DNA of 38,947 nucleotides from contig NZ_QXTJ01000004.1 of assembly GCF_003605735.1 (NCBI RefSeq), forward strand, positions 30,552 through 69,498, written 5' to 3'. Origin of the DNA: Pseudomonas sp. LS-2. Its GTDB lineage: Bacteria > Pseudomonadota > Gammaproteobacteria > Pseudomonadales > Pseudomonadaceae. Positions 1 through 9,403 of the stretch are shown here, one piece after another. The stretch's first letter is position 1. Every line of letters starts with the position of its first letter. The notes beneath the pieces are model-generated. The model made no database searches and had not been told where the DNA came from. It saw only the letters and a list, made by a program, of their open reading frames with translations. A program made the position numbers and the translations under genes.

Positions 1-122
1 CTGATGTAAACGCTTACCCTGACGTCGGTCTGGGCGAGGATAGAAGCCAGTTGCTCTTCTATCCAGGACATGCCGTTGTAGGCGGCCAGCAGCACAGCGA
101 CTTTGGGAAAATCAGCGGACAT
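1..122 (-). CDS. Family 2 glycosyltransferase, N-terminal fragment
   Basis: The gene starts with ATG at 120-122 on the minus strand and runs off the left edge of the window, so only about 40 residues are visible. The translation has the beta-strand start of a GT-A glycosyltransferase, KVAVLLAAYNG at residues 7-17, followed by WIEEQLASIL. This is the nucleotide-binding beginning of family 2 enzymes that move a sugar from a nucleotide-sugar to a lipid-linked or protein acceptor. It starts 36 bp after the stop of rmlA and reads in the same direction, so it is probably in the rml operon and may be a rhamnosyltransferase using the dTDP-rhamnose made by its neighbours. The acceptor cannot be told from this fragment. 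Confidence 0.75.
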   Translation of the reverse strand, partial: MSADFPKVAVLLAAYNGMSWIEEQLASILAQTDVRVSVYI

Positions 123-158
123 GCTGCCAGCAGCCTTGCTCAGGGTATGGGAGGCGAC

Positions 159-1049
159 TTAGATGTCGCCGTGTTCCAGCAGTTTTTGCAGGTACTGACC
201 GTAGCCGGTCTTCTTCAGCTTTTCAGCCTGGGAAGCGACCTGCTCTGCAGTGATCCAGCCATTGGTGTAACCGATCTCTTCAAGGCATGCCACTTTCCAG
301 CCCTGACGCTGCTCGATGGTGTGCACAAAATGACTCGCCTCGAGCAACGACTCGTGGGTACCGGTATCGAGCCAGGCAAAGCCGCGGCCCAGCATCTGGA
401 CAGTCAGCGCCTTCTTCTCGAGATACACGCGGTTAACGTCGGTGATTTCCAGCTCGCCACGCTCGGATGGCTTGATGTTCTTGGCGATCTCGACGACTTC
501 GTTGTCGTAGAAATACAGACCAGTCACGGCATAGCTGGACTTCGGTGCGGCCGGTTTTTCTTCGATGCTCAGCGCTCGGCCGCTCTTGTCGAATTCGACC
601 ACGCCAAAACGCTCAGGATCATTGACGTGGTAACCGAATACGGTAGCGCCGTCTTTCTGATCTGCAGCAGCGCGCAGGTTGTCGGAGAAGTGCTGGCCAT
701 AAAAGATGTTGTCGCCCAGGATCAGGCAGCAAGGATCGTTGCCAATGAACTCTTCGCCGATGATGAACGCCTGAGCCAGACCGTCTGGACTTGGCTGCTC
801 GGCATAGGTCAGCTGGATACCGTACTGGCTGCCGTCGCCCAGCAGTTTACGGAAAGACGGCAGGTCATCCGGAGTGGAGATGATCAGGATCTCGCGCATG
901 CCGGCCAGCATCAGTACCGACAACGGATAGAAAATCATTGGCTTGTCGTAGATCGGCAGCATTTGCTTGGAGACACCCAGAGTGAGCGGGTGCAGACGCG
1001 TCCCCGAACCGCCGGCCAGAATGATTCCTTTACGATTGGTCGTGTTCAT
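159..1049 (-). CDS. rmlA: Glucose-1-phosphate thymidylyltransferase
   Basis: RmlA joins glucose-1-phosphate to dTTP to give dTDP-glucose, the first step of dTDP-L-rhamnose synthesis. The 296-residue length is the usual one. The signature [16 protein letters not shown] is at residues 9-24, with the conserved K after GVS, and LGDNIFYG lies near residue 110. The start codon overlaps the rmlD stop by four bases (ATGA), a sign of translational coupling in one operon. The operon order is rmlB-rmlD-rmlA and then a glycosyltransferase. No rmlC (3,5-epimerase) is seen in the window; it may lie to the left or elsewhere. Confidence 0.96.
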   Translation of the reverse strand: MNTTNRKGIILAGGSGTRLHPLTLGVSKQMLPIYDKPMIFYPLSVLMLAGMREILIISTPDDLPSFRKLLGDGSQYGIQLTYAEQPSPDGLAQAFIIGEEFIGNDPCCLILGDNIFYGQHFSDNLRAAADQKDGATVFGYHVNDPERFGVVEFDKSGRALSIEEKPAAPKSSYAVTGLYFYDNEVVEIAKNIKPSERGELEITDVNRVYLEKKALTVQMLGRGFAWLDTGTHESLLEASHFVHTIEQRQGWKVACLEEIGYTNGWITAEQVASQAEKLKKTGYGQYLQKLLEHGDI

Positions 1050-1951
1050 TTATTCAGAGCTTCCATAAGCATTCGGGTTACACCACTTTGCCAATCCGGC
1101 AGGTGCAGGGAAAAGGCATTGCGCAGTTTTTCTGTCGCAAGGCGCGAGTTCAACGGGCGGCTTGCGGGTGTGGGGTATTGGGTTGTCGCTATCGGTTCGA
1201 TTGTTTCTACCGCCAGCAATTCACCTTTTTCCCGCGCGAATTCAATAACGTATTTCGCGTAAGCGTGCCACGACGTTTCACCGGCTGGCGCCAGATGATA
1301 AATGCCGCAAAGGGCCGGATTCACCAAGGTCTTCTGCAGAGCGACAGCTGCCACATCGGCCAGCAATTCAGCCCCTGTCGGCACACCGATCTGGTCAGCG
1401 ATGACGTTGAGCGTCGTGCGCTCTCTGGCCAGTCGCAGCATGGTTTTCGCGAAGTTGTTCCCCCGCGCTGCGTACACCCAGCTGGTGCGGAAGATCAGGT
1501 GCTTGCAGCCAGAGCCGACAATGAGCTCTTCGCCTTCGAGCTTGGTCGCGCCGTAGTAATTCACCGGCGCGACCGCATCGGTCTCTTTCCAGGGAGCGGT
1601 GCCCGCGCCATCGAAAACGTAGTCGGTGGAGTAATGCACCAGCAAAGCATCGAGACGCTTCGCTTCCTCCGCCATCACCTGGCTCGCCAAGGCGTTGACC
1701 GTACGCGCGAGTTCACGCTCGGTCTCGGCCTTGTCTACAGCGGTATAGGCTGCTGCGTTGACGATGACATCCGGAGCAACGGCCCTGATGGTTTCGCGCA
1801 ATCCGACGAGGTCGGACAAATCCCCTGCCAACGTGCCATAAGCTGTCGACACCGGATGACGATCGAGGGCGGTCAGTTCACCGAGCACACACAAGGCGCG
1901 CTGCAGCTCCCAGCCGACCTGACCGTTTTTACCGAGCAGGAGAATCTTCAT
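1046..1951 (-). CDS. rmlD: dTDP-4-dehydrorhamnose reductase
   Basis: RmlD is the NADPH-dependent reductase of the last step, giving dTDP-L-rhamnose. It is a 301-residue short-chain dehydrogenase/reductase. The N-terminal dinucleotide fold has the loop GKNGQVG at residues 7-13. The family motif [12 protein letters not shown] follows near residue 65, and the catalytic tyrosine and lysine are in [10 protein letters not shown] near residue 132. ATGA overlaps link it to rmlB upstream and rmlA downstream, so the three enzymes are translated together. Confidence 0.96.
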   Translation of the reverse strand: MKILLLGKNGQVGWELQRALCVLGELTALDRHPVSTAYGTLAGDLSDLVGLRETIRAVAPDVIVNAAAYTAVDKAETERELARTVNALASQVMAEEAKRLDALLVHYSTDYVFDGAGTAPWKETDAVAPVNYYGATKLEGEELIVGSGCKHLIFRTSWVYAARGNNFAKTMLRLARERTTLNVIADQIGVPTGAELLADVAAVALQKTLVNPALCGIYHLAPAGETSWHAYAKYVIEFAREKGELLAVETIEPIATTQYPTPASRPLNSRLATEKLRNAFSLHLPDWQSGVTRMLMEALNK

Positions 1952-3024
1952 GCCTTGTCAGCACGCGCGGCGTAGTTTTTGTCGATCCACTGCTGGTAGC
2001 TGCCGCTCTTGACGTGAGCAACCCACTCCGGATTGTCCAGGTACCACTGCACGGTTTTGCGAATGCCCGATTCGAAGGTCTCTTCCGGCACCCAGCCCAG
2101 TTCGCGCTGGATCTTGCTGGCGTCGATCGCGTAGCGAAGGTCGTGGCCAGGACGATCCTGGACGTAGGTCAGCAGATCGACGTGCGGACGGAACGCCGAA
2201 TCAGGACGCAGTTCGTCGAGCAGTGCACAAACAGTGCGCACGACTTCGATGTTCTGCTTCTCGTTGTGGCCACCGATGTTGTAGGTCTGGCCCACTTCAC
2301 CTTCAGTCACGACCTTGTACAGCGCACGTGCGTGGTCTTCAACGAACAGCCAGTCGCGGATCTGGTCGCCCTTGCCATAGATCGGCAATGGCTTGCCTTC
2401 CAGCGCGTTGAGGATGACCAGCGGGATCAGCTTCTCGGGGAAGTGGAAAGGGCCGTAGTTGTTCGAGCAGTTGGTCACCAGAGTCGGCAAGCCATAGGTA
2501 CGCGCCCAGGCACGGACCAGGTGGTCGGAGCTTGCCTTGCTCGCCGAGTACGGGGAGCTTGGCTGGTAGGGGGTCGTTTCGGTGAAGAGATCTTCCGGCC
2601 CTTCCAGGTCGCCATACACTTCATCGGTCGAAATGTGGTGGAAGCGGAAAGCCGATTTGCGCGCCTCATCGAGCGTCGTCCAGTAGCCACGGGCGGCTTC
2701 GAGCAAGACGTAAGTGCCGATGATGTTGGTCTGGATGAACTCCGACGGGCCACTGATCGAACGGTCGACATGAGACTCGGCAGCCAGGTGCATCACAGCA
2801 TCAGGCTGGTGCTCGCGGAACACGCGATCAAGGTCTTCACGATTGCAGATATCGACGTGTTCGAACGCGTAGCGATCACTTTGATCGACCGTCTGCAGCG
2901 ACTCGAGGTTACCGGCATAGGTAAGTTTGTCGACGTTGACCACGGAATCGGTGGTGTTGGAAATGATGTGACGCACGACAGCAGAACCGATGAAGCCAGC
3001 ACCGCCTGTTACTAAAATCTTCAC
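1948..3024 (-). CDS. rmlB: dTDP-glucose 4,6-dehydratase
   Basis: RmlB makes dTDP-4-keto-6-deoxyglucose from dTDP-glucose, the second step of the rhamnose pathway. The protein has 358 residues, the normal length. It begins with the NAD-binding loop [11 protein letters not shown], followed by [12 protein letters not shown] near residue 80 and the STDEVYGDL block that carries the catalytic acids. The catalytic YSASK follows near residue 158. It is the first gene of the minus-strand rml operon, and its promoter must be in the intergenic region 3025-3505. Confidence 0.96.
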   Translation of the reverse strand: MKILVTGGAGFIGSAVVRHIISNTTDSVVNVDKLTYAGNLESLQTVDQSDRYAFEHVDICNREDLDRVFREHQPDAVMHLAAESHVDRSISGPSEFIQTNIIGTYVLLEAARGYWTTLDEARKSAFRFHHISTDEVYGDLEGPEDLFTETTPYQPSSPYSASKASSDHLVRAWARTYGLPTLVTNCSNNYGPFHFPEKLIPLVILNALEGKPLPIYGKGDQIRDWLFVEDHARALYKVVTEGEVGQTYNIGGHNEKQNIEVVRTVCALLDELRPDSAFRPHVDLLTYVQDRPGHDLRYAIDASKIQRELGWVPEETFESGIRKTVQWYLDNPEWVAHVKSGSYQQWIDKNYAARADKA

Positions 3025-3505
3025 GAGAGTTTTCTACCTTGAGGGTCTGACAAAGCATCACAAGGCTTCGCCCTATCCATGGGAGCAGCGGCCCGGACAG
3101 CACCGGCAGCTACGACGACATTTGCCATCCCACAATCCAAATAGAGGCAAGCTTATTACGCGACAAAATGAAGGCTGATTTTACATACAATTCAGCCGGT
3201 CAAGAAAATAATTATCTTGTTCAAGCACCTGCAATCATGGGGCTCCAACCACCGAATCAGGGCAGTATCGAGAAATCCACAAAATGCAAACGCAGCCACT
3301 GTAGCCAATGTTGCGTAATTGATACAGGGAACGGGAGCAAATCTTGCTTGCAAAAGCATCGCCACCGCCGAGTTCTGTTTTACGGCATTCATCAAAAAGC
3401 ACGCTACAGTTGGGTAGGCTTCGGTCGCGGTAATGACTTTCTGATGTAGTTATTTCAACTGCCCGTGCTGCAAACGACACTTGAAAGACTCCAGAGGCGG
3501 CTACC
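3025..3505. promoter_or_regulatory. Divergent intergenic region between rmlB and gmd
   Basis: These 481 bp separate the divergent rmlB and gmd genes, so they must hold at least two promoters. The middle part (about 3140-3450) is more A+T-rich than the surrounding genes, as seen in some transferred polysaccharide loci. The ORFs readable here have poor codon use and no recognisable product, so I do not annotate a gene. GAGGCGG just upstream of 3506 is the likely ribosome-binding site for gmd. I could not assign a convincing -35/-10 pair. Confidence 0.45.
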
Positions 3506-4537
3506 ATGAAAGCGATTGTCACCGGCATCACAGGACAGGATGGCGCCTATCTGAGCGAGCTTCTCCTCAGCAAGGGCTACAGCGTTTACGGGACCTATCG
3601 ACGCACCAGCTCGGTGAATTTCTGGCGCATTGACGAGCTTGGCATTCGTAATCACCCCAATCTGCATCTGGTCGAGTACGACCTGACCGACCTCTCTGCA
3701 AGCATCCGGCTTTTGCAGAGCACTGAGGCCACGGAAATCTACAACCTCGCCGCGCAAAGCTTTGTCGGCGTTTCGTTCGACCAGCCGATCACTACCGCCC
3801 AGATCACCGGTATCGGAGCGGTCAACCTGCTGGAAGCGATAAGGATCGTCGACCCGACCATTCGTTTCTATCAGGCCTCCACCTCGGAGATGTTCGGCAA
3901 GGTCCAGGCGATTCCGCAGGACGAAAGCACACCCTTCTATCCTCGCAGTCCCTACGGGATCGCCAAGCTGTACGCGCACTGGATGACCATCAATTACCGC
4001 GAGTCGTACGGAATTTTTGCGACCAGCGGCATCCTGTTCAATCACGAGTCGCCGTTGCGTGGCCGGGAATTCGTGACCCGGAAGATCACCGATTCGGTGG
4101 TGAAGATCCAGATGGGCTTGCTGGACAAGCTCGAGCTGGGGAATCTGGATGCAAAACGCGACTGGGGGTTTGCCAAGGAATATGTGGAAGGCATGTGGCG
4201 CATGCTCAAGGCCGATACGCCGGACACCTTCGTGCTGGCCACGAACCGCACCGAAACTGTGCGTGACTTCGTCACCATGGCGTTCAAGGCTGTGGACATT
4301 GCCATCGAGTGGAAAGGCAGCGCGGAGGATGAGCAGGGTTACGACGCCAGAACCGGCAAGGCTCTGGTTTCGGTCAATCCGAGGTTCTATCGCCCCAGCG
4401 AAGTGGAATTACTGATCGGTAATCCGGAAAAGGCCAGGATGGTTCTGGGCTGGGAGGCCAAGACAAACCTTGAGGAGTTGTGCCGGATGATGGTTGAAGC
4501 GGACCAACGCCGCAATGAACAGGGTTTTTCCTTCTGA
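3506..4537 (+). CDS. gmd: GDP-mannose 4,6-dehydratase
   Basis: Gmd turns GDP-D-mannose into GDP-4-keto-6-deoxy-mannose with bound NADP. The 343-residue protein opens with the family loop [11 protein letters not shown] (residues 6-16), the form typical of Gmd. It has STSEMFG near residue 128, with catalytic Ser/Thr and Glu, and YGIAK near 150 with the Tyr-Lys pair. The NHESPLRG block near residue 180 is also characteristic. The next gene overlaps the stop (TGATG), so the product is handed to the reductase. Together the two enzymes give GDP-D-rhamnose, the precursor of D-rhamnan-type polysaccharide in Pseudomonas. Confidence 0.95.
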   Translation: MKAIVTGITGQDGAYLSELLLSKGYSVYGTYRRTSSVNFWRIDELGIRNHPNLHLVEYDLTDLSASIRLLQSTEATEIYNLAAQSFVGVSFDQPITTAQITGIGAVNLLEAIRIVDPTIRFYQASTSEMFGKVQAIPQDESTPFYPRSPYGIAKLYAHWMTINYRESYGIFATSGILFNHESPLRGREFVTRKITDSVVKIQMGLLDKLELGNLDAKRDWGFAKEYVEGMWRMLKADTPDTFVLATNRTETVRDFVTMAFKAVDIAIEWKGSAEDEQGYDARTGKALVSVNPRFYRPSEVELLIGNPEKARMVLGWEAKTNLEELCRMMVEADQRRNEQGFSF

Positions 4538-5433
4538 TGAATATCGCTGGCAAGCGCGTGCTGATTACGGGCATTCAGGGCTTTACCGGTCGTTACATGG
4601 CGGCGGAACTGAAAAACCAGGGATGCGAAGTGATCGGCATGGGTTCTCAGCCGTCGACTGAAGCCGATTATCACCAGGTCGACTTGCTCGACCCGGTGAG
4701 CCTGACGGCATTCCTGGCCAACATTCGGCCCGACCTCGTCGTTCACCTGGCGGCGCTGGCATTCGTCGGCCATGGCGCGGCGGATGCGTTCTATCAGGTG
4801 AACCTGATCGGTACACGCCACCTGCTCGAAGCCATCGATCGATGCGGCCGACAGCCCGATTGCGTGCTTTTGGCCAGCAGTGCAAATGTCTATGGCAACG
4901 GTTCTTCGGGACGGTTGAATGAGGACACGCCGCCTGCGCCGGCCAACGATTACGCGGTCAGCAAGCTGTCCATGGAATGGATGGCCCGGCTCTGGTTTGA
5001 TCGCTATCCGATCATCATCACTCGCCCGTTCAACTATACCGGCGTAGGTCAGGCGGAAAACTTTCTGCTGCCAAAGATCGTCAGTCATTTTCGACGAAGG
5101 GCGCAGACGATAGAACTTGGGAATCTGGACGTGTGGCGCGACTTCAGTGATGTGCGCGCACTGGTCGCAGCCTATCGCGGCCTGCTCCAGGCTTGTCCTG
5201 TCGGCCAGGTGGTGAACATCAGTTCGGGAAAAACGCACTCGCTGGGGGAAGTGATCGAGTTGTGTCGCACCATCACCGGGCATGAGATACACGTCGAAGT
5301 GAACCCTGCGTTTGTACGGAAGAACGAAGTACACAGTCTGTGTGGGGACAACTCCCGACTCAAAGCGCTGGTGCAGGGTTGGCAAACCCCACCCTTGCAA
5401 CAAACCCTTGAATGGATGTTGTTCGAGGAATAA
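4537..5433 (+). CDS. rmd: GDP-6-deoxy-D-lyxo-4-hexulose reductase
   Basis: This short-chain reductase is expected to convert GDP-4-keto-6-deoxy-mannose to GDP-D-rhamnose. It has 298 residues, the loop TGIQGFTGRYMAAEL at residues 10-24, VHLAALAFVGH near 70, SSANVYG near 113 and the catalytic YAVSK near 140. The start shares one base with the gmd stop (TGATG). The gmd-rmd pairing favours Rmd over a GDP-fucose synthase, which is usually longer and differs in its C-terminus. The gene ends at a strong intrinsic terminator. Confidence 0.88.
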   Translation: MNIAGKRVLITGIQGFTGRYMAAELKNQGCEVIGMGSQPSTEADYHQVDLLDPVSLTAFLANIRPDLVVHLAALAFVGHGAADAFYQVNLIGTRHLLEAIDRCGRQPDCVLLASSANVYGNGSSGRLNEDTPPAPANDYAVSKLSMEWMARLWFDRYPIIITRPFNYTGVGQAENFLLPKIVSHFRRRAQTIELGNLDVWRDFSDVRALVAAYRGLLQACPVGQVVNISSGKTHSLGEVIELCRTITGHEIHVEVNPAFVRKNEVHSLCGDNSRLKALVQGWQTPPLQQTLEWMLFEE

Positions 5434-5438
5434 ACGAA

Positions 5439-5470
5439 GGGGCCGCTCAATGAGCAGCCCCTTTTTTTTT
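5439..5470 (+). terminator. Intrinsic terminator between rmd and rhlE
   Basis: The stem GGGGC-c-GCTC with loop AAT pairs to GAGC-a-GCCCC with one mismatch. It is followed by nine T residues on the plus strand. It sits six bases after the rmd stop and just before the end of the convergent rhlE-like gene, so it may stop transcription from both sides, most strongly from rmd. Confidence 0.9.
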
Positions 5471-5473
5471 ACA

Positions 5474-6808
5474 TCACGGCTTACGCTTGCGCGGACCGGT
5501 ATTGAAAGCCGGGACCTTGCGCACAGGCTTGGCCGCTGGGGCTTCGGCGACGGTCTCGCCGCTATCGACCCATTTGCCGAGGTTGCGCTTACCGCCACCG
5601 CCGGTTTTCGGCTTCTTCGGTTTTTTCGGCTTCTTCAGAATCTGACCGCTGGCATCGGTGGCCGGGACGCGGTGTTCGGGGATGAAGTCGGGCTCTTCCC
5701 GGCGTTGCAAGGTCTGACGGGTCAGCACTTCAATGGAGCTGAGCAGCTCGACTTCGTCGGCACAGACCAGCGAGATCGCCTCACCCGTCTGGCCCGCACG
5801 GCCCGTGCGACCGATGCGGTGGACGTAGTCCTCGGCAACGATTGGCAGGTCGAGGTTGACCACGGTGGGCAGGTCGTCGATGTCCAGCCCGCGAGCGGCA
5901 ACATCGGTGGCAACGAGAATCTGCACTTCGCCAGCCTTGAAGCGATCCAGTGCGCGCTGGCGAGTGGCTTGGGGTTTGTCGCCATGGATGCCGTCGGCGT
6001 TGATGCTCAGGCCTTGCAGGCGATCGACCAGTTGATCGACGCCGACGCGGGTCTTGGCGAAGACCAGCACCTGGCTCCAGCGCTGTTTTTTCAGCAGGTG
6101 GATAAACAGTTCGCTCTTGCGCTTCTTGTCGACCGTCACAACCCATTGTTTGACCGACGATGCAGCGACATTGCGCGGGCTGACTTCGATGCTCAGCGGG
6201 TTGTCGAGCATTTGTCCGGCCAGTGCGCGGATTGAGTCGGAAAAGGTCGCGGAGAACAACAGGGTCTGACGGCGTTTCGGGAGTGCGGCGTAGATATCGC
6301 GCAGTTCTTCGGAGAAGCCCAGATCGAGCATGCGGTCGGCTTCGTCGAGGATCAGGGTCTGGACCTGAGAGAACTTCACGGCGTTCTGGCGATGCAGATC
6401 GAGCAGACGGCCCGGTGTTGCAACCAGTACGTCCACGCCACGGCGCAGCTTCATCATCTGCGGGTTGATGCTGACGCCGCCATAGACCGCGTAGGTTGCA
6501 AGCGGCAGATGTTCGGCGTATTGACGAATGGCTTCGTGAACCTGCTCGGCCAGTTCGCGGGTCGGGACCAGCACCAGCGCGCGCACCGAGTTGGCGGCGA
6601 CCTTCGGCCCCTCCATGGTCAGGCGCTGCAGCAGCGGCAAGGCAAAGCCTGCGGTTTTGCCGGTGCCGGTCTGAGCCGCGGCCATCAGGTCGCGACCTTC
6701 GAGCACGGGCGGGATTGCCTTGGCCTGAACGGGGGTTGGTGTCTGGTAGCCGAGCGCTTCGAGCGCGCGCAGCAGGGGTTCGATCAGGCCAAGAGAGGCG
6801 AATGTCAT
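5474..6808 (-). CDS. rhlE: DEAD-box ATP-dependent RNA helicase, RhlE-like
   Basis: This 444-residue RNA helicase unwinds short RNA duplexes with ATP and probably acts in ribosome assembly, RNA turnover or cold adaptation. The motifs are in order: Q motif GYQTPTPVQAKAI near residue 20, Walker A AQTGTGKT near 45, PTREL, TPGR, DEAD near 151 (LILDEADRMLDLG), SAT near 185, ARGLDI and HRIGRTGRAG near 330. The C-terminal tail is basic, with KKPKKPKKPK, and ends GPRKRKP, as in RhlE-type proteins, where such tails bind RNA. Pseudomonas often has more than one rhlE-like gene, so the symbol is a subfamily guess. Confidence 0.9.
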   Translation of the reverse strand: MTFASLGLIEPLLRALEALGYQTPTPVQAKAIPPVLEGRDLMAAAQTGTGKTAGFALPLLQRLTMEGPKVAANSVRALVLVPTRELAEQVHEAIRQYAEHLPLATYAVYGGVSINPQMMKLRRGVDVLVATPGRLLDLHRQNAVKFSQVQTLILDEADRMLDLGFSEELRDIYAALPKRRQTLLFSATFSDSIRALAGQMLDNPLSIEVSPRNVAASSVKQWVVTVDKKRKSELFIHLLKKQRWSQVLVFAKTRVGVDQLVDRLQGLSINADGIHGDKPQATRQRALDRFKAGEVQILVATDVAARGLDIDDLPTVVNLDLPIVAEDYVHRIGRTGRAGQTGEAISLVCADEVELLSSIEVLTRQTLQRREEPDFIPEHRVPATDASGQILKKPKKPKKPKTGGGGKRNLGKWVDSGETVAEAPAAKPVRKVPAFNTGPRKRKP

Positions 6809-6868
6809 GTGAATACCGTTGGAAAAGGGTCAGCGCACAGGGTCTGTGAATAGACAATGGCGCGCAGT

Positions 6869-7768
6869 TTACCCGTTTTGCACCGGTTTCTGCTTGCGCC
6901 ACTGCGGCAAGCCGATCAGCACCACGGCACTGATGATCACGGTCATGGCCGCCGCTTCCGCTGGCCCGATATGCTCATCAGCGAACAACACGCCCAGCAA
7001 CACCGCAACGGCGGGGTTGACGTAGGCATAACTGGTGGCGGCCGCCGGGCGAACGTTTTTCAGCAGGTACATATAAGAGCTGAACGCAACGATGGAGCCG
7101 AACACCACCAGATAGGCCATGACCAGCCAGCCGGAGAGACCGGGAGATTGAGTCATGCGCTCGCCGCTGACGTAGCTTGCGATCAGCATCAGTGCACCCG
7201 CCACCAGCATTTCGCAGGCGCTGGCCATGGGTCCGGCCGGCAACGGCAGGTATCGGCTCCAGACAGACCCGAACGACCAGGTGGCGGCCGCAAAGATCAC
7301 TAATGCGGCCCCCATGGGGCTCGCCTGCAGGTTCGACCCCAGATTGAGCAAGGCAATGCCAATCAGGCCCAGGACGATTCCGGCCCACTCCAGGCGGGTA
7401 TTGCGATGGCCCCAGATCAGGCCGAACAGCAAGGTGAACAGTGGCACCACGGCCACCGCCAGCGCAGCGACACCGGAGGCCACGCCCGCGTGTTCAGCCA
7501 GCGTCACGGCGCCATTGCCACAGGCCAGCAGCAGAAAACCGATCATCCCTGCCGCCTTCCATTGTTGCCAGGTCGGCATGGGTGCGCCGCGAAAACGCAT
7601 GAAGGCGAACAGGATCGCGCCGGCGATGGTGAAGCGAACACCGGCCATCATCAATGGCGGCCAGGTTTCGATACCGATGCGAATGGCGAGATAAGTAGAG
7701 CCCCAGATCACGTAAAGCGCGAAAAAGGCCCCGATGAGCAACAGGGGAAAACGGCGGGCGGCGGGCAT
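6869..7768 (-). CDS. EamA/DMT-family membrane transporter
   Basis: This is a drug/metabolite-superfamily exporter of about 299 residues with roughly ten hydrophobic helices in two EamA repeats. It begins FFALYVIWGSTYLAIRIG, the classic EamA opening also found in E. coli YedA. I place the start at the ATG at 7766-7768 rather than the TTG at 7789, because the family N-terminus begins just there. Members export amino acids, nucleosides or small drugs; the substrate is not shown by the sequence. It is a single-gene unit upstream of the DEAD-box gene on the same strand. Confidence 0.85.
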   Translation of the reverse strand: MPAARRFPLLLIGAFFALYVIWGSTYLAIRIGIETWPPLMMAGVRFTIAGAILFAFMRFRGAPMPTWQQWKAAGMIGFLLLACGNGAVTLAEHAGVASGVAALAVAVVPLFTLLFGLIWGHRNTRLEWAGIVLGLIGIALLNLGSNLQASPMGAALVIFAAATWSFGSVWSRYLPLPAGPMASACEMLVAGALMLIASYVSGERMTQSPGLSGWLVMAYLVVFGSIVAFSSYMYLLKNVRPAAATSYAYVNPAVAVLLGVLFADEHIGPAEAAAMTVIISAVVLIGLPQWRKQKPVQNG

Positions 7769-7883
7769 GAAAGACTCGAATACAGGCAATTTATTATTGG
7801 GTGTGATTCTAGAAACGTCCGCCCCTGAGATGTCAGTAACAACGGATGTTTATTCGACCCGTACACTTTTATCAACAACGTGA

Positions 7884-7920
7884 ATCAGGGAATCAGGGAA
7901 TCAGGGAACCAGGGAATCAG
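7884..7920. repeat. Octanucleotide tandem repeat
   Basis: The 8-base unit ATCAGGGA is repeated four times with one C variant, followed by a partial unit. The last partial copy includes the stop codon of the exonuclease gene on the minus strand. Its length could vary between strains by slippage, but it would only affect the last codon or the 3' untranslated part. Confidence 0.8.
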
Positions 7921-8531
7921 ATTGCGCGGTGCTTGCTGATCGCTTCAGCGATTTTCTTTGCCGGGACCTTTTGCAGCGTGCAGAACAACTGATGAGAAAC
8001 CCCGCTGATGCCGTGAGTGCTGCGCAGTTCATGGCTCAGGTGGACGGTCAGGTTGGCGGCCATCTCGGCGTCGGCCATCGCTCGGTGAGCCTTGCCGGTA
8101 TGGGGCAGACCAGCCCAGGAGGTCAACGTGCCGAGCTTGTGGTTGGGCGCGCTGGGCATCAGGCGTCGCGCCAACAGCATCGAACAGGCGAAGCTTTGCT
8201 CGCGCGTGCGTTTGATGCGCGATAGCTCGTAATCCCAGAACTTCTGGTCGAATGACGCATTATGGGCGACCAGCGGCGTCAGGCCGACGAACTCGGCCAC
8301 TTCGTTCATGACCCGCTCGGCCGGCGGTGCCGTGCGCAGCATGCGGTTGCTGATGCCGGTCAGCGATTCGATGAATGACGGAATGCGCACGCCCGCGTTC
8401 ATCAAGCTCTGATAGCGCTCGACGATCACGCCCTGCTCCATGATGACCACGGCAATTTCAGTCGCCCGGCAACTGCTGTTCGGCGAGATACCGGTGGTTT
8501 CGAAGTCGATGACGGCGATGCGTTCCTGCAT
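7917..8531 (-). CDS. DnaQ-like 3'-5' exonuclease
   Basis: This is a DEDDh-type exonuclease of 204 residues. ExoI motif VIDFETTGIS is at residues 7-16 with the Asp-Glu pair. ExoII has LVAHNASFDQKFW near residue 87, and ExoIII has HRAMADAEMAAN near 147 with the His and Asp. Related proteins are the proofreading subunit of DNA polymerase III or stand-alone DNA/RNA trimming enzymes; this one lacks polymerase-binding features I can recognise. The ATG at 8529-8531 is chosen because AAAGG lies 7 bases upstream and the longer reading frame runs into the REPIN. Confidence 0.88.
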   Translation of the reverse strand: MQERIAVIDFETTGISPNSSCRATEIAVVIMEQGVIVERYQSLMNAGVRIPSFIESLTGISNRMLRTAPPAERVMNEVAEFVGLTPLVAHNASFDQKFWDYELSRIKRTREQSFACSMLLARRLMPSAPNHKLGTLTSWAGLPHTGKAHRAMADAEMAANLTVHLSHELRSTHGISGVSHQLFCTLQKVPAKKIAEAISKHRAI

Positions 8532-8563
8532 GGGAAAACCTTTTTCAAATGACGCAGTACCCA

Positions 8564-8653
8564 TGTAGGAGCGCGCTTGCCCGCGATAACGTTGCCGTGG
8601 CTGACACACTTATAACGTCTGTCCCGTCTTTCGCGGGCAAGCGCGCTCCTACA
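8564..8653. repeat. REP doublet (REPIN)
   Basis: A perfect 23-bp inverted repeat has one arm at 8564-8586, starting TGTAGGAGCGCGCTTGCC, and the other at 8631-8653. A 44-bp spacer separates them. The TAGGAGCG...TTGCCCGCGA motif is a common Pseudomonas REP sequence. REPINs are mobilised by RAYT transposases encoded elsewhere in the genome. It lies between the exonuclease and NYN genes and could fold into a long hairpin in their shared transcript. Confidence 0.92.
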
Positions 8654-8667
8654 GTAAATCTCAGCGT

Positions 8668-9147
8668 TCAACTCTTGAGCAACAACCCGCCTTCAATAGG
8701 CACATAGCGACTGGCGGCGCGGATCAGCGAGTTGGCGGTCAGCCCAGGGACACCGTAGGCCACGGCCTGGACCCCATGCTTGCTGATGATACGTTCGAGC
8801 AGCAGGTCGAAATCCCCATCACCGGACGCCAGCACGACTTCATCGACATTCGGCGCGACGTCCATGATGTCTATGGTGATGCCCACGTCCCAGTCGCCTT
8901 TGGCCGAGCCGTCGCTTCGCTGGATATAGGGTTTGAGTTTGACGGTGAAACCGAGATTGCGAAGGATCTGCTGGAATTGCTGCTGTTTGCTGTCGCCGCG
9001 ATCGATGGCATAGGCATAGGCTTCGACGATCTGCCCGCGCTGACTGATGTCCGCCCACAGAGCGGCATAGTTGAAATGACAACCATGAGCCTGACGCACG
9101 GTGTAATACAGATTCTGTACGTCGGCGAACACCGCGATTCTTCTCAC
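8668..9147 (-). CDS. NYN-domain (LabA-like) putative RNase
   Basis: This 159-residue protein begins RRIAVFADVQNLYYTVRQ, the NYN-domain start with the Asp and Asn of the PIN-like active site. DWDVGITIDIMD near residue 85 and VLASGDGDFDLLLE near residue 107 supply the other acids. NYN domains are PIN-fold, metal-dependent ribonucleases. The start is GTG, supported by GAGGAG six bases upstream. Its RNA target is unknown. Confidence 0.85.
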   Translation of the reverse strand: MRRIAVFADVQNLYYTVRQAHGCHFNYAALWADISQRGQIVEAYAYAIDRGDSKQQQFQQILRNLGFTVKLKPYIQRSDGSAKGDWDVGITIDIMDVAPNVDEVVLASGDGDFDLLLERIISKHGVQAVAYGVPGLTANSLIRAASRYVPIEGGLLLKS

Positions 9148-9299
9148 CCGAACTCCTCGATGCGCTGAAAAGCGACAAAGGCCCGAAAGCCGGACCGGCG
9201 CTCAGTATGCCAGTTTGGGGAGGGGATTGGAGAGAAGGGTTGGATTTGTGAGCGGTCGATCCGGTTGAGCCGTACCGGGGCGTCGTTAAGTTTCGAATG

Positions 9300-9400
9300 G
9301 GGAACCCCGAGCTGTGGGCGCCGGCGTGCTGGCGAAAGCGGTGTCACAGATGCGACCAAACTACCGCATTCACCAGCAAGCCGGCTCCCGCACGGGTCAG
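9300..9400. repeat. REP-like palindromic region
   Basis: GCCGGCGTGCTGGCG (near 9320) and the opposed CCAGCAAGCCGGCTCC (near 9373) form an imperfect inverted pair of the common Pseudomonas GCCGGCTTGCTGG type. It fills the gap between the NYN gene and the DUF2076 gene, downstream of the latter, and may act as its 3' hairpin. Confidence 0.55.
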
Positions 9401-9403
9401 CAA

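Noticed and set aside
51..1262. Long plus-strand frame opposite rmlA and rmlD
   Set aside because: It is antisense to two clear enzymes with full motifs and has no recognisable product.
4387..5598. Long minus-strand frame opposite rmd
   Set aside because: It crosses the terminator and covers gmd/rmd antisense; composition effect of G+C-rich DNA.
5312..6235. Plus-strand frame opposite the DEAD-box gene
   Set aside because: Antisense to helicase motifs and reads through the terminator hairpin.
7884..7920. CRISPR-like repeat
   Set aside because: Units are 8 bp and directly adjacent without spacers; it is a slippage tract.
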